The position numbers and the translations under genes were made by a program. Positions 11,414 to 22,050 of a stretch of DNA of 64,000 bases are shown here, in pieces (within the stretch, counting starts at the first letter, position 1; each line of letters opens with the position of its first letter). The stretch covers positions 66,786,593 through 66,850,592 of the forward strand of contig NC_073744.1 in NCBI RefSeq assembly GCF_029784135.1. Direction: 5' to 3'. The notes beneath the pieces were generated by a model, which saw only the letters and a program-made list of their open reading frames with translations, was not told the origin of the DNA and did no database searches. Source of the stretch: Toxorhynchites rutilus septentrionalis (taxonomy: Eukaryota; Arthropoda; Insecta; Diptera; Culicidae).

Positions 11414-11804
11414 TTTAAATTTTCACTTATATTCTATGAACGCACTCCAGTGCAGATGAACGGGAGCGTGCTGAAAGCTCGTTGGTGGTGGGAATGTGCC
11501 TACGACACCACTACACACAGTCGTCGGTGAAAGCTTACCCGCACTGTCACTGTTGGTACGATGACTCGGCGAAATCTCCAATGTCGGCGAAGCAGCGACA
11601 AAACAAAAACCAATGCTTGGCTTTCCGAGGATGAAAGCCTTTATCCACTTGCAGGCAGGGCACTTCACTCACTATCCAGATAGCGAAATGAACTCTTCAG
11701 CGGCAAAAAAACAACAATCACGCGGTAACCGATAACGGAACTTGGACGCGACTTTCCTTCGTCTGGTTACTTCGGGCAATCGGCGAAGAATGACGAATAG
11801 TTTT

Positions 11805-13082
11805 GATTATTACAAAAAATATGATACTAGACACTCCCATTCCTTTTGTCTGTTCCCTTATATTATAACCATCTAATCGTTGCGTTTCCAATCCCCATCA
11901 CTAACAATGTGATGTGCTAAAAATAGTTTCACTTTGAATGGGGCATCCAGCAAACTCAATTCAGGAGAGTATAATTAATTGATTTGCACGTATTCCTGCA
12001 AGCCGTGTCTGTTTGACTGCAACGAGAAAATCACGGGGTGTGAAGGATACCCAAAAAAAACATTGAAGCCAAAAATCACTGCAGTTAGTCTATGCATCAT
12101 TCAGTTGTCTGTTTTCATTCAAGCTAAACCACAAGCCAGGTTCAAGCTAGAGCTAGAGTACGATCATTACGATAATTCATGCCTTTACGCGTAACAATAA
12201 GTATTTTGCAGCTGCCTCCAAACTTTTACTTTCTTCCGTCTTGCACAAAGCGCCGGAACTAACAGCCAAAGCTCGGAGGAATCTGTTTTCAATAGCACAA
12301 TTATTAATATGTGACGAAAGGTTCGAAATTGATAAGTACCGAAGAGCAGAAGGAGGACAGATTAATGGTTTTTCGGCTGTGAGGCGTTGCGGCAATTTGC
12401 CACAGTCGCGGTGAAATTCGGTGAAGTGCGTCATACTTTCTTCATCGGCGTTTATCGCCTTCCAGTCTTACAGCTGGCTGGATGGATTTTACTAAAGGTA
12501 ACGAAACATACCCTATCGAGCCTTGCAGAGAAAATAATATCGATTCAAGTATTATTTTTGTTGTAATGAATCTCCCTCCAATGCACTGGCGGATAGTTCG
12601 ACTTTCGCTTTGTTTCGCCTCGCCGTTTATTCCAACAATTAACGATGAGAAACATCGAAGGTTACCCGCAAAGATATACACTTGAGAGGTCTATGTTTAC
12701 TAACCCCCGAAACTGCGCTGTATCGTTTTACTCCCAAGCAAATCGTCAGCTGTTTTCCGAGAGCCAACCGACGATGGATGCTGCACACAACAATCCGATT
12801 ATTTTGTGTGTTTGTCTTCCCGATAATTACTTCATTAGCTGATAGTCTAACGGGAGTCAAACACGCGCGAGCTGACCGAAATGCCGTAAAAAGGCTGCTT
12901 TAAAATTAATAGCATAGACAGGAAACTGTTGAACGCACCTGGGGAGTTCGACAAATCATCTCCACAGCGTTGCGCATATGTGGGAGCCAGACGAGGTTTA
13001 TAGGTTTCTCCGTAATGAGCGAGCGATTAAAGTTTTCAACGATTGATTAAGCAATGATTGAATGATAGCCACAGCGTGTGAA
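11805..13082. other. Intergenic, no gene recognised
   Basis: Several frames of 60-85 codons exist on both strands (for example 12,177-12,434 minus), but none shows a recognisable domain, signal peptide or codon pattern, and they overlap one another. I see no clear element ends. The region may be unique DNA or very old repeats. Confidence 0.45.
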
Positions 13083-13230
13083 ATGTTCGAGCCGGACCGA
13101 ATGAACTGGGTGAAAACTCACGGAAAGATATTTTTGCTCTCTCTAGAATCTAATAAAGATCAGATTCTAGAGAGAGCAAAAATATCTTTCCGTGAGTTTT
13201 CACCCAGTTCATTCGGTCCGGCTCGAACAT
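13083..13230. repeat. Perfect 69-bp inverted repeat with 10-nt loop
   Basis: The left arm (13083-13151, starting ATGTTCGAGCCGGACCGA) and right arm (13162-13230) are exact reverse complements over 69 bp. The loop is AATAAAGATC. The right arm ends exactly where the SINE begins (13231). The SINE target sequence AGAATCTAATAAA (13145-13157) lies across the loop and recurs as AGAATCTGATAAA after the SINE tail. This indicates that the right arm is an inverted copy of upstream flanking DNA made during SINE insertion. Confidence 0.9.
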
Positions 13231-13512
13231 GTGCTCCCGTGGCCGAGTGGTTAGCGTCATAGCTAACATGCCGGGTGTTCGGGTTCGATTCCCGTTCTGG
13301 TCGGGGGAATTTTTCGTCAAAGAAATTTCCTCCGACTTGCACTGTGATCACGCGTATTCTAGAGGTTGCCACTCAGAATGCATTCAAGGCGTGTTATTTG
13401 GCATAGAAATCTCAACTAAGTACTAATAAAAAAAAAATGACGCAAGTAATACTACGTTGAGACGGCGAAGTTCCTCTAGGAACGTTAGTGCCATTGAAGA
13501 AGAAGAAGAAGA
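13231..13512 (+). mobile_element. tRNA-derived SINE (Feilai-like), copy 1
   Basis: It begins with a tRNA-like head: A box in GTGGCCGAGTGGTTAGCG and B box in GGGTTCGATTCCC. A conserved 200-bp body follows, and the 3' end is a GAA-repeat tail. Pol III internal promoter boxes and the A/G-rich tail are typical of tRNA SINEs mobilised by non-LTR machinery. Near-identical copies lie at 31.6 and 39.9 kb. Imperfect target copies are at 13145-13157 and 13513-13525 (12 of 13 bases), with the palindrome's right arm between the left target copy and the SINE head. Confidence 0.85.
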
Positions 13513-13785
13513 AGAATCTGATAAAACTGAAAAATTTCAAATATATGCGGTATCAAGCGCCATTTTAGGGTGATCGGAAAAATCAATTTTCCCTTTTCTT
13601 CCAGAACTGCCATAACTTCATAACTACTGGACCGATTCAGATAATCGATATATCAAATTAAAGCCAGAAAAAAAATACACAGAAAAATTAGATCACATAT
13701 CGCGAGCCTGTAACGAAAAGTAGAAAAACTATATATGTAAGCTGATACCACTATTACTTATCTGAAAAACAAACATCTATATATT

Positions 13786-14215
13786 GGGTTGGAGAAAAAG
13801 AAATGTCGTATTTCTGATCGAAATTTGACGCTTTATTTAACATACTTAAAATTATCCAATTTAAGTCAAATATGCGCCGTTTTGTTCGCAAACTTGTTGC
13901 CATTTAGAAGGCAATTTCATTATCCCCCCCTTATAAAACCCCCCTCCTTATTTGCAAAAAAAACTCAGACAGCCAGTTTTCGCAAGCCTCTTTTTTTTAG
14001 TATCACCAAGAGCGTTTTGCATGGACCGGAAGAGATGATAATCACTTGGAACCAGGTCCGGACTATACGGTGGGTGCAATAGGACATCCCATCCGAGCTC
14101 CCGTAGCTTCTGGCGGTTCATCAAAGATGTGTGAGGACGAACGTTGTCCTGGTGGAAAACAACACCATTCCTATTGATCATTTCTGACCAGTGTTGAAAA
14201 AAATCATCTTCGTTC
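13786..14215 (-). mobile_element. mariner transposon fragment (3' part)
   Basis: Its outer end, TTGGGTTGGAGAAAAAGAAA on the plus strand, matches the inverted repeat of the 35.7-36.9 kb mariner. The minus-strand frame 13948-14181 encodes the second half of a mariner transposase, including HQDNVRPHTS and HPPYSPDLVPSDYHLF, so the second and third catalytic Asp regions of the DD34D type are kept. The 5' half is missing beyond about 14,215, so this copy is dead. A run-on frame change lies near the lysine-rich end. Confidence 0.85.
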
Positions 14216-14817
14216 AGCTCAACAGCTTATATTTTCGGGCTAGGTTGCATCGAAAACCTATATACTCCAAACGAAAATCAAAATGACAGATCCAAGCAAC
14301 CATTGAATATGAGCAAATGAACTTTTGTTCATCAATATGTTTTGATGTTTATTTTTGCACCCAATGTCATTTTCATCTTGATTATTCAGAATGCCAGAAC
14401 AGAATTTCATTTTAGCCAAATGAATATCAGCTGTTGTTTACTTTTAACCAGAGGTAGCTGTGTGCGGCTGGATTTTATGTAGGTCGGATTGTACTGATGC
14501 TTAAGTCCTTCCAAATCAACGCAGGCAACAAGAAGATTATGATGTATTGTAATCCATTTGACCATCGAGTCTAGGAGCAATTATTATTCAATTGCAATAC
14601 GGTGTTTAGGGATCGTTCGCGATGCCGTTGTTACCGTCTCGCCAAACAAAATCCTGCGCGATTTCTTGCAAAGATCGTTTCATTGAGCTCTGTTCTCTAA
14701 ATGATCCAGCCTGACTAATTTTATTTTATTTTTGAATTTTGGCTCAAAATCAATGCCAGAACGAATATCGTTTCGAATGTGAGAAATATCAATTTGTTGC
14801 TTTTGATATTCAAAGTA
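14216..14817. other. Intergenic, no gene recognised
   Basis: AT-rich sequence between two transposon fragments. No open frame or repeat end is recognised. Confidence 0.4.
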
Positions 14818-15375
14818 CAGGGTGGGCCATTTAAAGTGGAAGGATTTGTTTTTGCAATAGCAAAGTAAAGAAGTGGAATTTTGAATTTTTTTTTTTTAAA
14901 TTCATTTATTTTGGTCCAAGGAGATTTGTTCTAACTACTTTTTGATTATGATATCTCGTAAATGACCGCCTCTGGCCTTGACCGCAAAATGTGCCCTTTT
15001 TTCGGCATTTTCCATCACTTTGCCCAATGTTTCGGCCGATATGGCAGCAATTTCTTGTCGGATATTGTCTTTCAGCGCAGCCAGGGTCCTTGGTTTACCA
15101 GTGTATACCTTGGATTTTAAATATCCCCATAAAAAAAAGTCAGGAGACGTCAAATCAGGTGATCTCGGTGGCCAGTCATAATCGCCGTTTTTCGATATTA
15201 ATCTTCCGGGGAACATTTCGCGCAATAATTTGGTCGTGGCAGCCGCTGTATGGCATGTAGCGCCGTCCTGTTGGAACCAGTAATTGTCCAATTCATTTTC
15301 ACGAACAAATGGCAATAAAAAATCATTGTCCGATAACGCTCCCCATTCACGGTTACCGTTGCTCCATTTTCGTTT
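14818..15375 (-). pseudogene. Tc1/mariner-superfamily transposase, C-terminal part
   Basis: The end CAGGGTGGGCCATTTAAAGT at 14818, preceded by TA, looks like a terminal repeat with TA target. The minus-strand frame 14935-15315 (126 residues) reads NYWFQQDGATCHTA, then WPPRSPDLTSPDFFLWGYLK, with 36 residues between the two Asp of QQD and SPD. This WFQQDGA...SPDL...FFLWGYLKSKVY pattern is a widespread insect IS630-Tc1-mariner lineage distinct from the DD34D mariners here. Homology continues upstream to about 15,375 with an indel, after which the N-terminal half is lost. Confidence 0.75.
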
Positions 15376-15544
15376 TCAAAGAAGTACGGAAGTACTGCTC
15401 ACCGAATTCCTACGCATACCATTTGACGATTAGGCAAGATGTTGATTACCAATTGCTGCGATGACGCCTATTGATTAGACAATATACGTTCGACGTACAT
15501 GTCAAAATCGAAACTGAGTGCCTGAAGTTCATCAAATCAAGCAA

Positions 15545-16570
15545 ATTCGCGGTTTGAGAAATACGTACACTTGAGAGATGCAGACTTCAGAAGGAAACGT
15601 AGAATAAAATAATCGTTTGATAATTCTTCCGTTCACATATTTTGTCCTTTGCATCATACCAAACGTAACATGACTGTCATTAAATTTACTTGTAACGAAG
15701 AACATAATCTATCACAATGCATGAATTTACCTTATATGGAAATCTATCTATATATATAAAATGGAGTGATGTCTGTCTGTCTGTCTGATTCTTATAGACT
15801 CGGAAACTACTGAACCGATCGACATGAAAATTGGTATGTAGGGGTTTTTGGGGCCGGGAAGGTTTTCGTGATATTTTGAGACCCCTCCCCCCTCTCTAAG
15901 GGGGGGTTGCCATACAAATGAAACACAAATTTCTGCATTACTCGGAAATTAACCAAGCAAACGAAACCAAAGTTGGCATGTGAAAGTTTTAGGGTGCAAT
16001 AAATGTTTCTATGATGGTTAGACAGTCCTTCCCCCACTCAAAGGGGGGGCTGCCATACAAATGAAACACAAATTTCTGCATTACTCGAGAATTAATCAAG
16101 CAAATGAAACCAAATTTGGCATGTGGAGGTTTTAGGATGCAATAAATGTTTCTATGGTGTTAAGATACTCCTTCCCCCTCTCTTAGAGGGGGCTGCCGTA
16201 CAAATGAAACACAAATTTTTGCATTACCCGAGAATTAATCAAGCAAATTAAACCAAATTAGGCATATGGAAACTTTAGGGTGCAATATTGTTTCTATGGT
16301 GGTTAGATACCCCTCCCCCCTCTCTTAGGGGTGGCTGCCATACAAATAAAACACAAATTTCTGCATTACTCGAGAATTAATCAAGTAAATGGGCGGGACG
16401 AAGTTTGCCGGGTTAGCTAGTATATAATATTTTCACTCACAAAGCAAATATATTGAATTCAATTGAATTCGGGAATTGTTTCATTCAATCAAAAATTTAA
16501 ACAATACAAACGAATGATTGCTACGATAAGGTAGTCCCACGTCAACCTTGCGGTTATATCATAGATATAA
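15545..16570 (+). repeat. Family-1 repeat, copy 3 (5' truncated, split by a Helitron-like insert)
   Basis: The flanks 15545-15742 and 16421-16570 together reproduce the 3' third of family 1: ataatcgtttgataattc, the atgcatgaatt block, the gaattcaattgaattcggg block, the end TAGTCCCACGTCAA (16532-16545) and the palindrome GGTTATATC/GATATAAC. The two pieces are separated by the element at 15743-16420. Comparison with intact copy 5 (ttatatggaattatacaatc) shows a clean insertion at an A/T dinucleotide. Confidence 0.85.
15743..16420 (+). mobile_element. Non-autonomous Helitron-like element with internal minisatellite
   Basis: It begins TCTATCTATATATATAAAA and ends GACGAAGTTTGCCGGGTTAG followed by CTAG, inserted between A and T with no target duplication. 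A 5' TC, a 3' CTRR and A/T insertion are the Helitron signature. The 3' end resembles the '...acgaagt...gggt-agctagt' ends of insect Helentron-type elements. Inside are about four ~143-bp tandem units, each with tgccatacaaatgaaacac and a polypurine/polypyrimidine block. There is no coding capacity. Related ends occur at 22,050, 33,052 and about 52,580. Confidence 0.7.
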
Positions 16571-16636
16571 CACACCCAATTTTTTATTATCGCATTCAAA
16601 TAAATTTAAAAGCTAAATTTTGTTCACAGACAATGA

Positions 16637-16891
16637 GCCGATAAAAATGATAGACCTGTCAAGGATCTTGTAATTCCACTGTCCGAAACTGCGCTGTTAT
16701 CTTTTGGATTCTCACTGGATGAGCCCGGTGAGCACGCATCTCGCATCTACCTTATGGTCAAACTGGGCCTTTTAATGGATAAGGACGAAGCTATGAGCAC
16801 AGATGATACTCTATCCGCAACTACTGATGAAGATGCTCCTCCACTAGTGGATGACACCGAGGATGCCTCACACATGGAAGAAGTTGATTAA
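16637..16891 (+). pseudogene. HSP90 (Hsp83) C-terminal pseudogene fragment
   Basis: An uninterrupted 84-codon frame reads [37 protein letters not shown], then [20 protein letters not shown] and ends MEEVD-stop. HSP90 ends in the same way: the ATPase chaperone's C-terminal dimerisation helix, acidic tail and the MEEVD peptide that binds TPR co-chaperones. The N-terminal ~630 residues are absent, a TGA stop lies just upstream in frame, and conserved positions are altered (PLSETALL for [16 protein letters not shown] for GLGIDEDE). It is therefore a truncated retrocopy or gene fragment. It lies directly after family-1 copy 3, and it has no start codon of its own. Confidence 0.88.
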
Positions 16892-17487
16892 ACATATACG
16901 GTTTTCAACTACTTAAGTAGCTTTTCGTAATTTTTGAAAGTCTGATTTGTGTTTTTGGAGAAAGGAAATGGTATGCTGAATTGAGTTTCTCGTATCAGTT
17001 AGGGTCAACTATTGTAAACTTTCAATTTAATGTTGTACTGCGTTATAACGGCTGCAGAAGATGTATATTCTTGTCATTTGTAATAGCATACCAAATACTT
17101 GAACTGACTACATGTTAATAATAAATATAAATTATTCCAAAATTCACAGTTTAACTGGATTGCATTCGAAATTGCCGAAATTGGCAATTTTTCCGAGCTG
17201 TCACTTCTCATTCGCGCATCAGAATCAGTCCCTATATGAAAACTAAACATTTTGAAAATTGATATTTTTCGAAACATCCAGTGTGAATCCCTATTTTTTT
17301 TATCGTTAGTCATCGGTTATACCTTGTATATGCCGCAAACGGATTCCAATTTAGTGATTCAGTTTTTTTTAAGATAACTTTCAAGTTGAACTTCGAAAAA
17401 ATCGTTTCAACTTGTCCCGGTGTACCTTACTACATACCGATGCTACTTGCAAGGCACCAATTGTGTTTACTGTTTTAATGCTATTGG
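16892..17487. other. Flank of HSP90 fragment, no gene recognised
   Basis: The first part may be 3' UTR of the HSP90 retrocopy, though no clear poly(A) tract marks its end. The rest has no recognisable coding frame. Confidence 0.35.
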
Positions 17488-17857
17488 ACTACCGTTTTAC
17501 GCATAGTTCCCACATGATACTTTTTCGCAAATTTCGATGTTTTTGTGCATAACCCTTCGGAAAAACACAAAAAAGTTATTGCTTGTTCCAAGTATTTCAA
17601 AAAACAATATGAAGTTCAATTTTTCCATGTTGATATGTTAGGCATGACTGTCCCACCATGAATTTTAAGCCCGTAATGAAGCTCGATCTTGTCTCATTTC
17701 ATTAAACAATAGTTTGGTGCTTATAAAAAATCCGGTGGCCCATTTCTAAACTGAATTGTTTGATGCTACTGGTAGACAAATATGTCAGAAAACCTTGATT
17801 GTGTTTTTCTCAGTTGCTGATTTTGGAACATGGGACAACTATGCGTAGAACGGCAGT
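17488..17857. mobile_element. MITE with ACTRCCGTTYTACGCATAG ends
   Basis: The left end ACTACCGTTTTACGCATAG and the inverse of the right end (ACTGCCGTTCTACGCATAG) match at 17 of 19 positions and enclose 370 bp of non-coding DNA. A related right end (actatgcgcagaacggcagt) occurs at 34,675-34,694, so this is a family. No target duplication was established. Confidence 0.6.
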
Positions 17858-18952
17858 ATATGCCTTCGAAAGCTTTCATTATTTCATACATGTTCAGTGT
17901 ACAGATTTCTTCTTTACCCCCAATATCTTCCTGTTAGACGCAGTCCTACGTCAAAATAGCATTAATAATTATGACACTCTTTGTTTGGTTATTAGATGAT
18001 CTACATTCATAAAAGGGAAAGTCTGAACCTAAACAAATCAGTATTTCAATGATATCCAAGTTTGTCAGTATGCAGGGCTGTATTTTCCGAATCGTGGTTT
18101 GTATAACCCTGTATTTTGTGCTGATATAGAACAAAAAGTCAAATTAACTTGTTTCTATCGTCTAAAAAAACACAGTGTAAGATAAATATATTATGAGGGA
18201 ATGCCAGTGCCAAAACCGATTTGCAAAATATTGTTTCGACAGATCTATCTGTGAAAATACACTACTTTTGGGATGGTCGATCTAGGAAGGTCTGGCGATG
18301 TTTATTCAATAGATCTAATCTGGCCACCTTGCCACAAACAGTTGGAAAAAAACGCGCCAAACAGCGATCGTCGTCAGCATCGATCATCAAAAATCACCAT
18401 CATCATGCTCGCAGTCATCATATCGGATTTTGATTAGACGCTCTCGTACTTGTTATTGTTTGCGCAAAGCGGCGTTTTCCGTTAGCGCTGGGTCGGAACC
18501 CAGCCAGAGTGGAGACTGCGCCGAAAATCTCCACTCCGCTGAACCCGCGAACCTCGGATCAAAACGGAAGGTAATAAGAGTGGATGGATGGATGGGAAAC
18601 GAAAGCCATACTGTCATTATAGTTCGCCAAGAGACCCACAGCAGCCGCATTTGAATACACACCGGGGACCGGGGCAGTAAAGTGTGCAGATCTTTTCGCC
18701 CGAGTTTGGCGTTTTGGCCCATTCACGTTTCGGTAGTCACGCGGTCGGGTTCAGTCCGGGAGCGGGAGCGATGAAGTTTCCCGGAAAGGTATAAACCGTT
18801 TAAAGGTTAAGACGCGTGCGTATTGCGGTGGACTTCGCGGAGTGGCTAACAGGTATCCGGGAGAACTAGGAAACATTTGAAGATCAACTCAGAAATTAAC
18901 ACAAAATAACCGTTAGAAAGTAAAGTGCTTTTGCCTTGGAACTGATCCGATC
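17858..18952. promoter_or_regulatory. Upstream region and 5' UTR of the Osiris-like gene
   Basis: The base composition becomes more GC-rich from about 18,250, which sets it apart from the surrounding repeats. A TCAGT initiator-like element occurs at 18,751-18,755 without a clear TATA box. A possible 5' UTR donor (ggaaag|gtataa) is near 18,788. The assignment as promoter/leader rests on position only; no transcript evidence is available. Confidence 0.35.
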
Positions 18953-19511
18953 ATGAACTGGTCCACAAGGTGCTCGGCAGCAGTGGTGTATATTGGCTGC
19001 TGCATGTTGTTTACCATCGCGGTGCATTGTCACACGATTCCATCGGCGAAGTGGAAGAAATATGACCGCAATGCTACTCTGAACCTCGTCGAATCTGTAC
19101 CAGAGACGCAGGTGCATCGAACGCGCGACAGTGTCACTGCCAGTGCCAACGTGAGTGAACTTTACCGATCGCAGATGGAACGAATCAATTCTTCACTACA
19201 AACGGATAGCGCGGGTGAAATCTCTGGGAACAAGCGCTGGAAGTCGCAGAAAATTACCCCACCGGGACGAAGTCGAATTAACAATCGGTCAATGACAGCG
19301 TGCAATGAGATCAAGAGCAGCGTGGGGCCGAGTATACTACGGTCAAAGATGGGTCCGATAATGCAGAACCAAACAGCTATACAGATGCGTCAGGATACGA
19401 ACCTTTTCGATCCGAACTATGGAAGGTTGGACGGACTCACGGAGTTACTAGCACGAGCATCACAGTCGAGTGATGTTGAAGAGTACTTCAGGAAGTATGT
19501 TCTGGATGGAG
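18953..19511 (+). CDS. Osiris-like secreted/membrane protein, exon 1
   Basis: The first coding exon gives 186 codons plus one base. The start ATG opens MNWSTRCSAAVVYIGCCMLF, a typical signal peptide with hydrophobic core and likely cleavage near residue 27 (VHCHT). The rest is a hydrophilic ectodomain with five N-glycosylation sequons (NATL, NVSE, NSSL, NRSM, NQTA) ending LLARASQSSDVEEYFRKYV. It ends at a perfect donor GGAG|GTGAGT in phase 1. The matching phase-1 acceptor is at 28,849, and joining them gives a 276-residue protein. I do not recognise the exon 1 domain; the family hint comes from exon 2. Additional small exons in the intron are not excluded. Confidence 0.72.
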
Positions 19512-19723
19512 GTGAGTTTGGTTATATAAATAGGCTTATTGTTTTTATCTCTAATTATTTCAATGTGTCAATGAAAACAAGTGAATGTTAATCCTATACG
19601 TATCCCCGTGTTTAGTCTAGCAAAATATATCAGACGTGTCGTAAAATATATACTTTTGTTTTCGTAAGGATTTACTGCTTCTAAATACGACATTCTGGAA
19701 CAGCAACAGCAAAAATTGACGTA

Positions 19724-20605
19724 CCGTCATCCGGGGGCAAATTGATCACCGAGGTGAAATTGATCAAACGTATTACTGAAAACAAACCTAAATAAGTTTG
19801 AAACTTTTTTAATCTCACATGTTCAATAATCATCTGAAGGTTCTTTTTGTGAATGGCTCTCAACGAATCCCTTATTAAATTGCATGGGAATTAACATTTT
19901 ACTGAATAGTATTTTCGCTTCCATTTTTAACTATGGTAAAAAACAAATTTCAACACTTCAAAACAATATTTATAGACGCTAAGCATATTAATTCACTTCT
20001 AGGCGATACTTGATGAGTTGAATAAGTAGTAGAATGCTTGTTATTACTATTCAAACAAGTGAAAAAAAACTATTTTACAAAAAAGCATCACGAATGACCA
20101 GAACCGAATCCCATCATGCGACATATCGAACGTCTTGGTTTGTCAAAACTAGCTCATTGGTGACCATTTTGAGGGTTTTTAGCCACATTAGGATAACCCG
20201 AATGATCTCCGGAGGACCTGCAGATTAGTGTTTAAATCGAGTTATGGAAAGGCATGACCACACCTTTAGGTGGGTTCAATCGGATTTTTGTGACCTCAAA
20301 CCCTTGAATTATCATTAAAATGACCGTAGGTGAAGAAAATAATTGATTTTTTTTTACATTTTTGTGCACTAGAAGATCCTGAAAAATATAGATTGAACAA
20401 TTTCACCCAGAAGCTACATTTTAAAAGTTTATACTAAAAATTGTCCAAATAAACGCTTAAGAATTTTTTGAAGAAACTTGCCATAAGGCTTTGTGGTCTT
20501 AGCGCCAGTACTGATTTTAAAAATAATTGGGTATAAATCTATAAAAAAAATCGGAAATATTCACATTTTTCTGAAATAAGTGATCAATTTGCTCCCGGTT
20601 TACGG
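19724..20605. mobile_element. TA-flanked MITE with CCGGGGGCAAATTGATC ends
   Basis: The left end CCGTCATCCGGGGGCAAATT and the right end (inverse CCGTAAACCGGGAGCAAATT) form inverted repeats of about 26 bp. TA dinucleotides flank both sides (19722-19723 and 20606-20607), as expected for a Tc1/mariner-type non-autonomous element. The 882-bp interior has only short frames. Confidence 0.75.
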
Positions 20606-21549
20606 TACTATTTTCTTTCCCACTTACGGTTGCATGTTGGATGTAAAATAAATTGGATATGAATACAAATAAATGTGTTGGAGAAATTGTTCATACTTTC
20701 AGTCCGTAATCGTGAACATAAGCCGGCAATCCAGCTCAAAATGCTGTTAGAATTGTAATTCTTCCTGTATAAATCTGACGGTATTATGCCTCAAATTCCC
20801 TATGAAATTAACAAAATATGATATCAAGACGTTAGAACCTGCGATACAGAAAAGTTCGGTTGATATAGAGTGGAAAATAATAGTCTATAACATTAAGCTG
20901 GCTCTTTTGCATCTCTGAAGGTTTATAAAATTGAGTGGTTTTATAGTTATGCAACTGAGTGTATATAAAAATAATAGAAGTTTGAAAGTGATAGAAGGCA
21001 GAATAAAATTCACATTGCAAATTTTCACAACGCGTTTATTAGACGCAAAAATTTTTCAAGGAAATAATACACATATGAAATTTGGTTACACTCTGCGGTC
21101 ATATCAAATATTGTGTTATATTGTAAGGGTAAAATTGGTGTGCAAATTATCCATATAGAGCAATTCCACGCCAAATCAACAAAAACAGCATCAAATTTTT
21201 ACCTGACCCTCTACGAGTTTTTAACCTTGGTACTTATGATGGAAGCTACTCAAAATTAAAATTTTCACTGTCATATGGCCAATTTAAATTTAAATTTTAA
21301 AAGGGCGTATTCAAAGTCATTGATCCTTCTTTCAAAAAATCGTAACTGAAAATTCAGATGTCTGAAAATATGATGTTTGACAAAGTTGTTGGAAAATAAA
21401 TGAACTATCTAACAAAAATAGCATTTCAAATACACTGTACAAATCTGACTCAAAAATTGAATTTGATATTACATTTTTTTATAAACACCGTCCCTTCGCA
21501 TTTTTTTTTGTGTATATTTCAATTGGAAAATCCTTTTAATTTAACAAAG
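20606..21549. other. Intronic AT-rich sequence, including a repeat end at 21,157
   Basis: At 21,157 the sequence TAGAGCAATTCCACGCCAAA starts; a near-identical start (tagagcaattccacgccgaa) occurs at 52,226. Both probably mark the 5' end of one dispersed repeat family. The rest of this stretch has no recognised feature. Confidence 0.4.
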
Positions 21550-22050
21550 TTTAACATACTGCATACTCGAGAACTAATCAATCAAAATGAACCAAATTTG
21601 ACATATGGAGATTTTAGAGGGCAATAAATATGTCTATGGTGCTTCGGCACTCCTCCCCGCTCTCTAAACGGGGGCTACCATACAGATAAACCACAAATTT
21701 ATACGTAACTTGTGAACTACTCATGCAATTGGAATCAAATTTGGCATATATAGGTTTCAGGGATTTATAAATGTTTTTATAGTGGTTTGACACTCTTCCC
21801 CCTTTCTAAAGGGGATGCCCAATAACTAGAGAACTAATTAAGCAAATTGAACCAAATCTGGCATGTGGAAGTTTCACGGAGAATGTTTCTATGGTTGTTA
21901 GATTCTTAAGGGGAGCTGCCATACAAATGAAATACAAATTATTGCATAACTCGAGAACTGATAAAGCTAATGGAGCCAAATTTGGCTTGCGAATGTTGCG
22001 AATTACCTTCCTCCTCTGAAAGGGGGGACGAAGTTGGCCGGGTCAGCTAG
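21550..22050 (+). mobile_element. Helitron-like element, 3' part
   Basis: It has degenerate ~140-bp units with the same phrases as the 15.7-kb element (catactcgagaactaatca, then a gcatgtgg-like block, then a C-rich tract and gctaccatacag). It ends GACGAAGTTGGCCGGGTCAG followed by CTAG (22,047-22,050). The 5' TC end is not resolved. No coding capacity. Confidence 0.6.

Larger units (their letters stand above)
5785..11793 (-). mobile_element. I-superfamily non-LTR retrotransposon, full length (6.0 kb)
   Basis: The element is bounded by an exact 11-bp target duplication, CGAATAGTTTT, at 5774-5784 and 11794-11804. Read on the minus strand it has a 380-bp 5' UTR, ORF1 (nucleic-acid-binding protein with zinc knuckles), ORF2 (endonuclease, reverse transcriptase, RNase H), a 3' UTR and an A-rich tail (aaataaaaaaataaataaa). 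An RNase H domain together with APE-type endonuclease and CCHC ORF1 places it in the I group rather than Jockey. A 12-bp-type repeat (caatcacactct) lies in the 3' UTR at 6001-6050. The only obvious coding lesion is one stop codon in ORF2. Confidence 0.9.

Noticed and set aside
12177..12903. Cluster of 60-85-codon frames on both strands
   Set aside because: They overlap each other, have no domain or splice context, and are within chance expectation for this base composition.
13231..13310. Possible functional tRNA genes at 13.2, 31.6 and 39.9 kb
   Set aside because: A and B boxes are present but the cloverleaf stems do not close, and the same ~275-bp body, tail and target duplications show that these are SINE heads.
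15743..16420. CRISPR-like array from regularly spaced repeats
   Set aside because: Units are ~143 bp, diverged, and lie between Helitron-type ends in a eukaryotic context.
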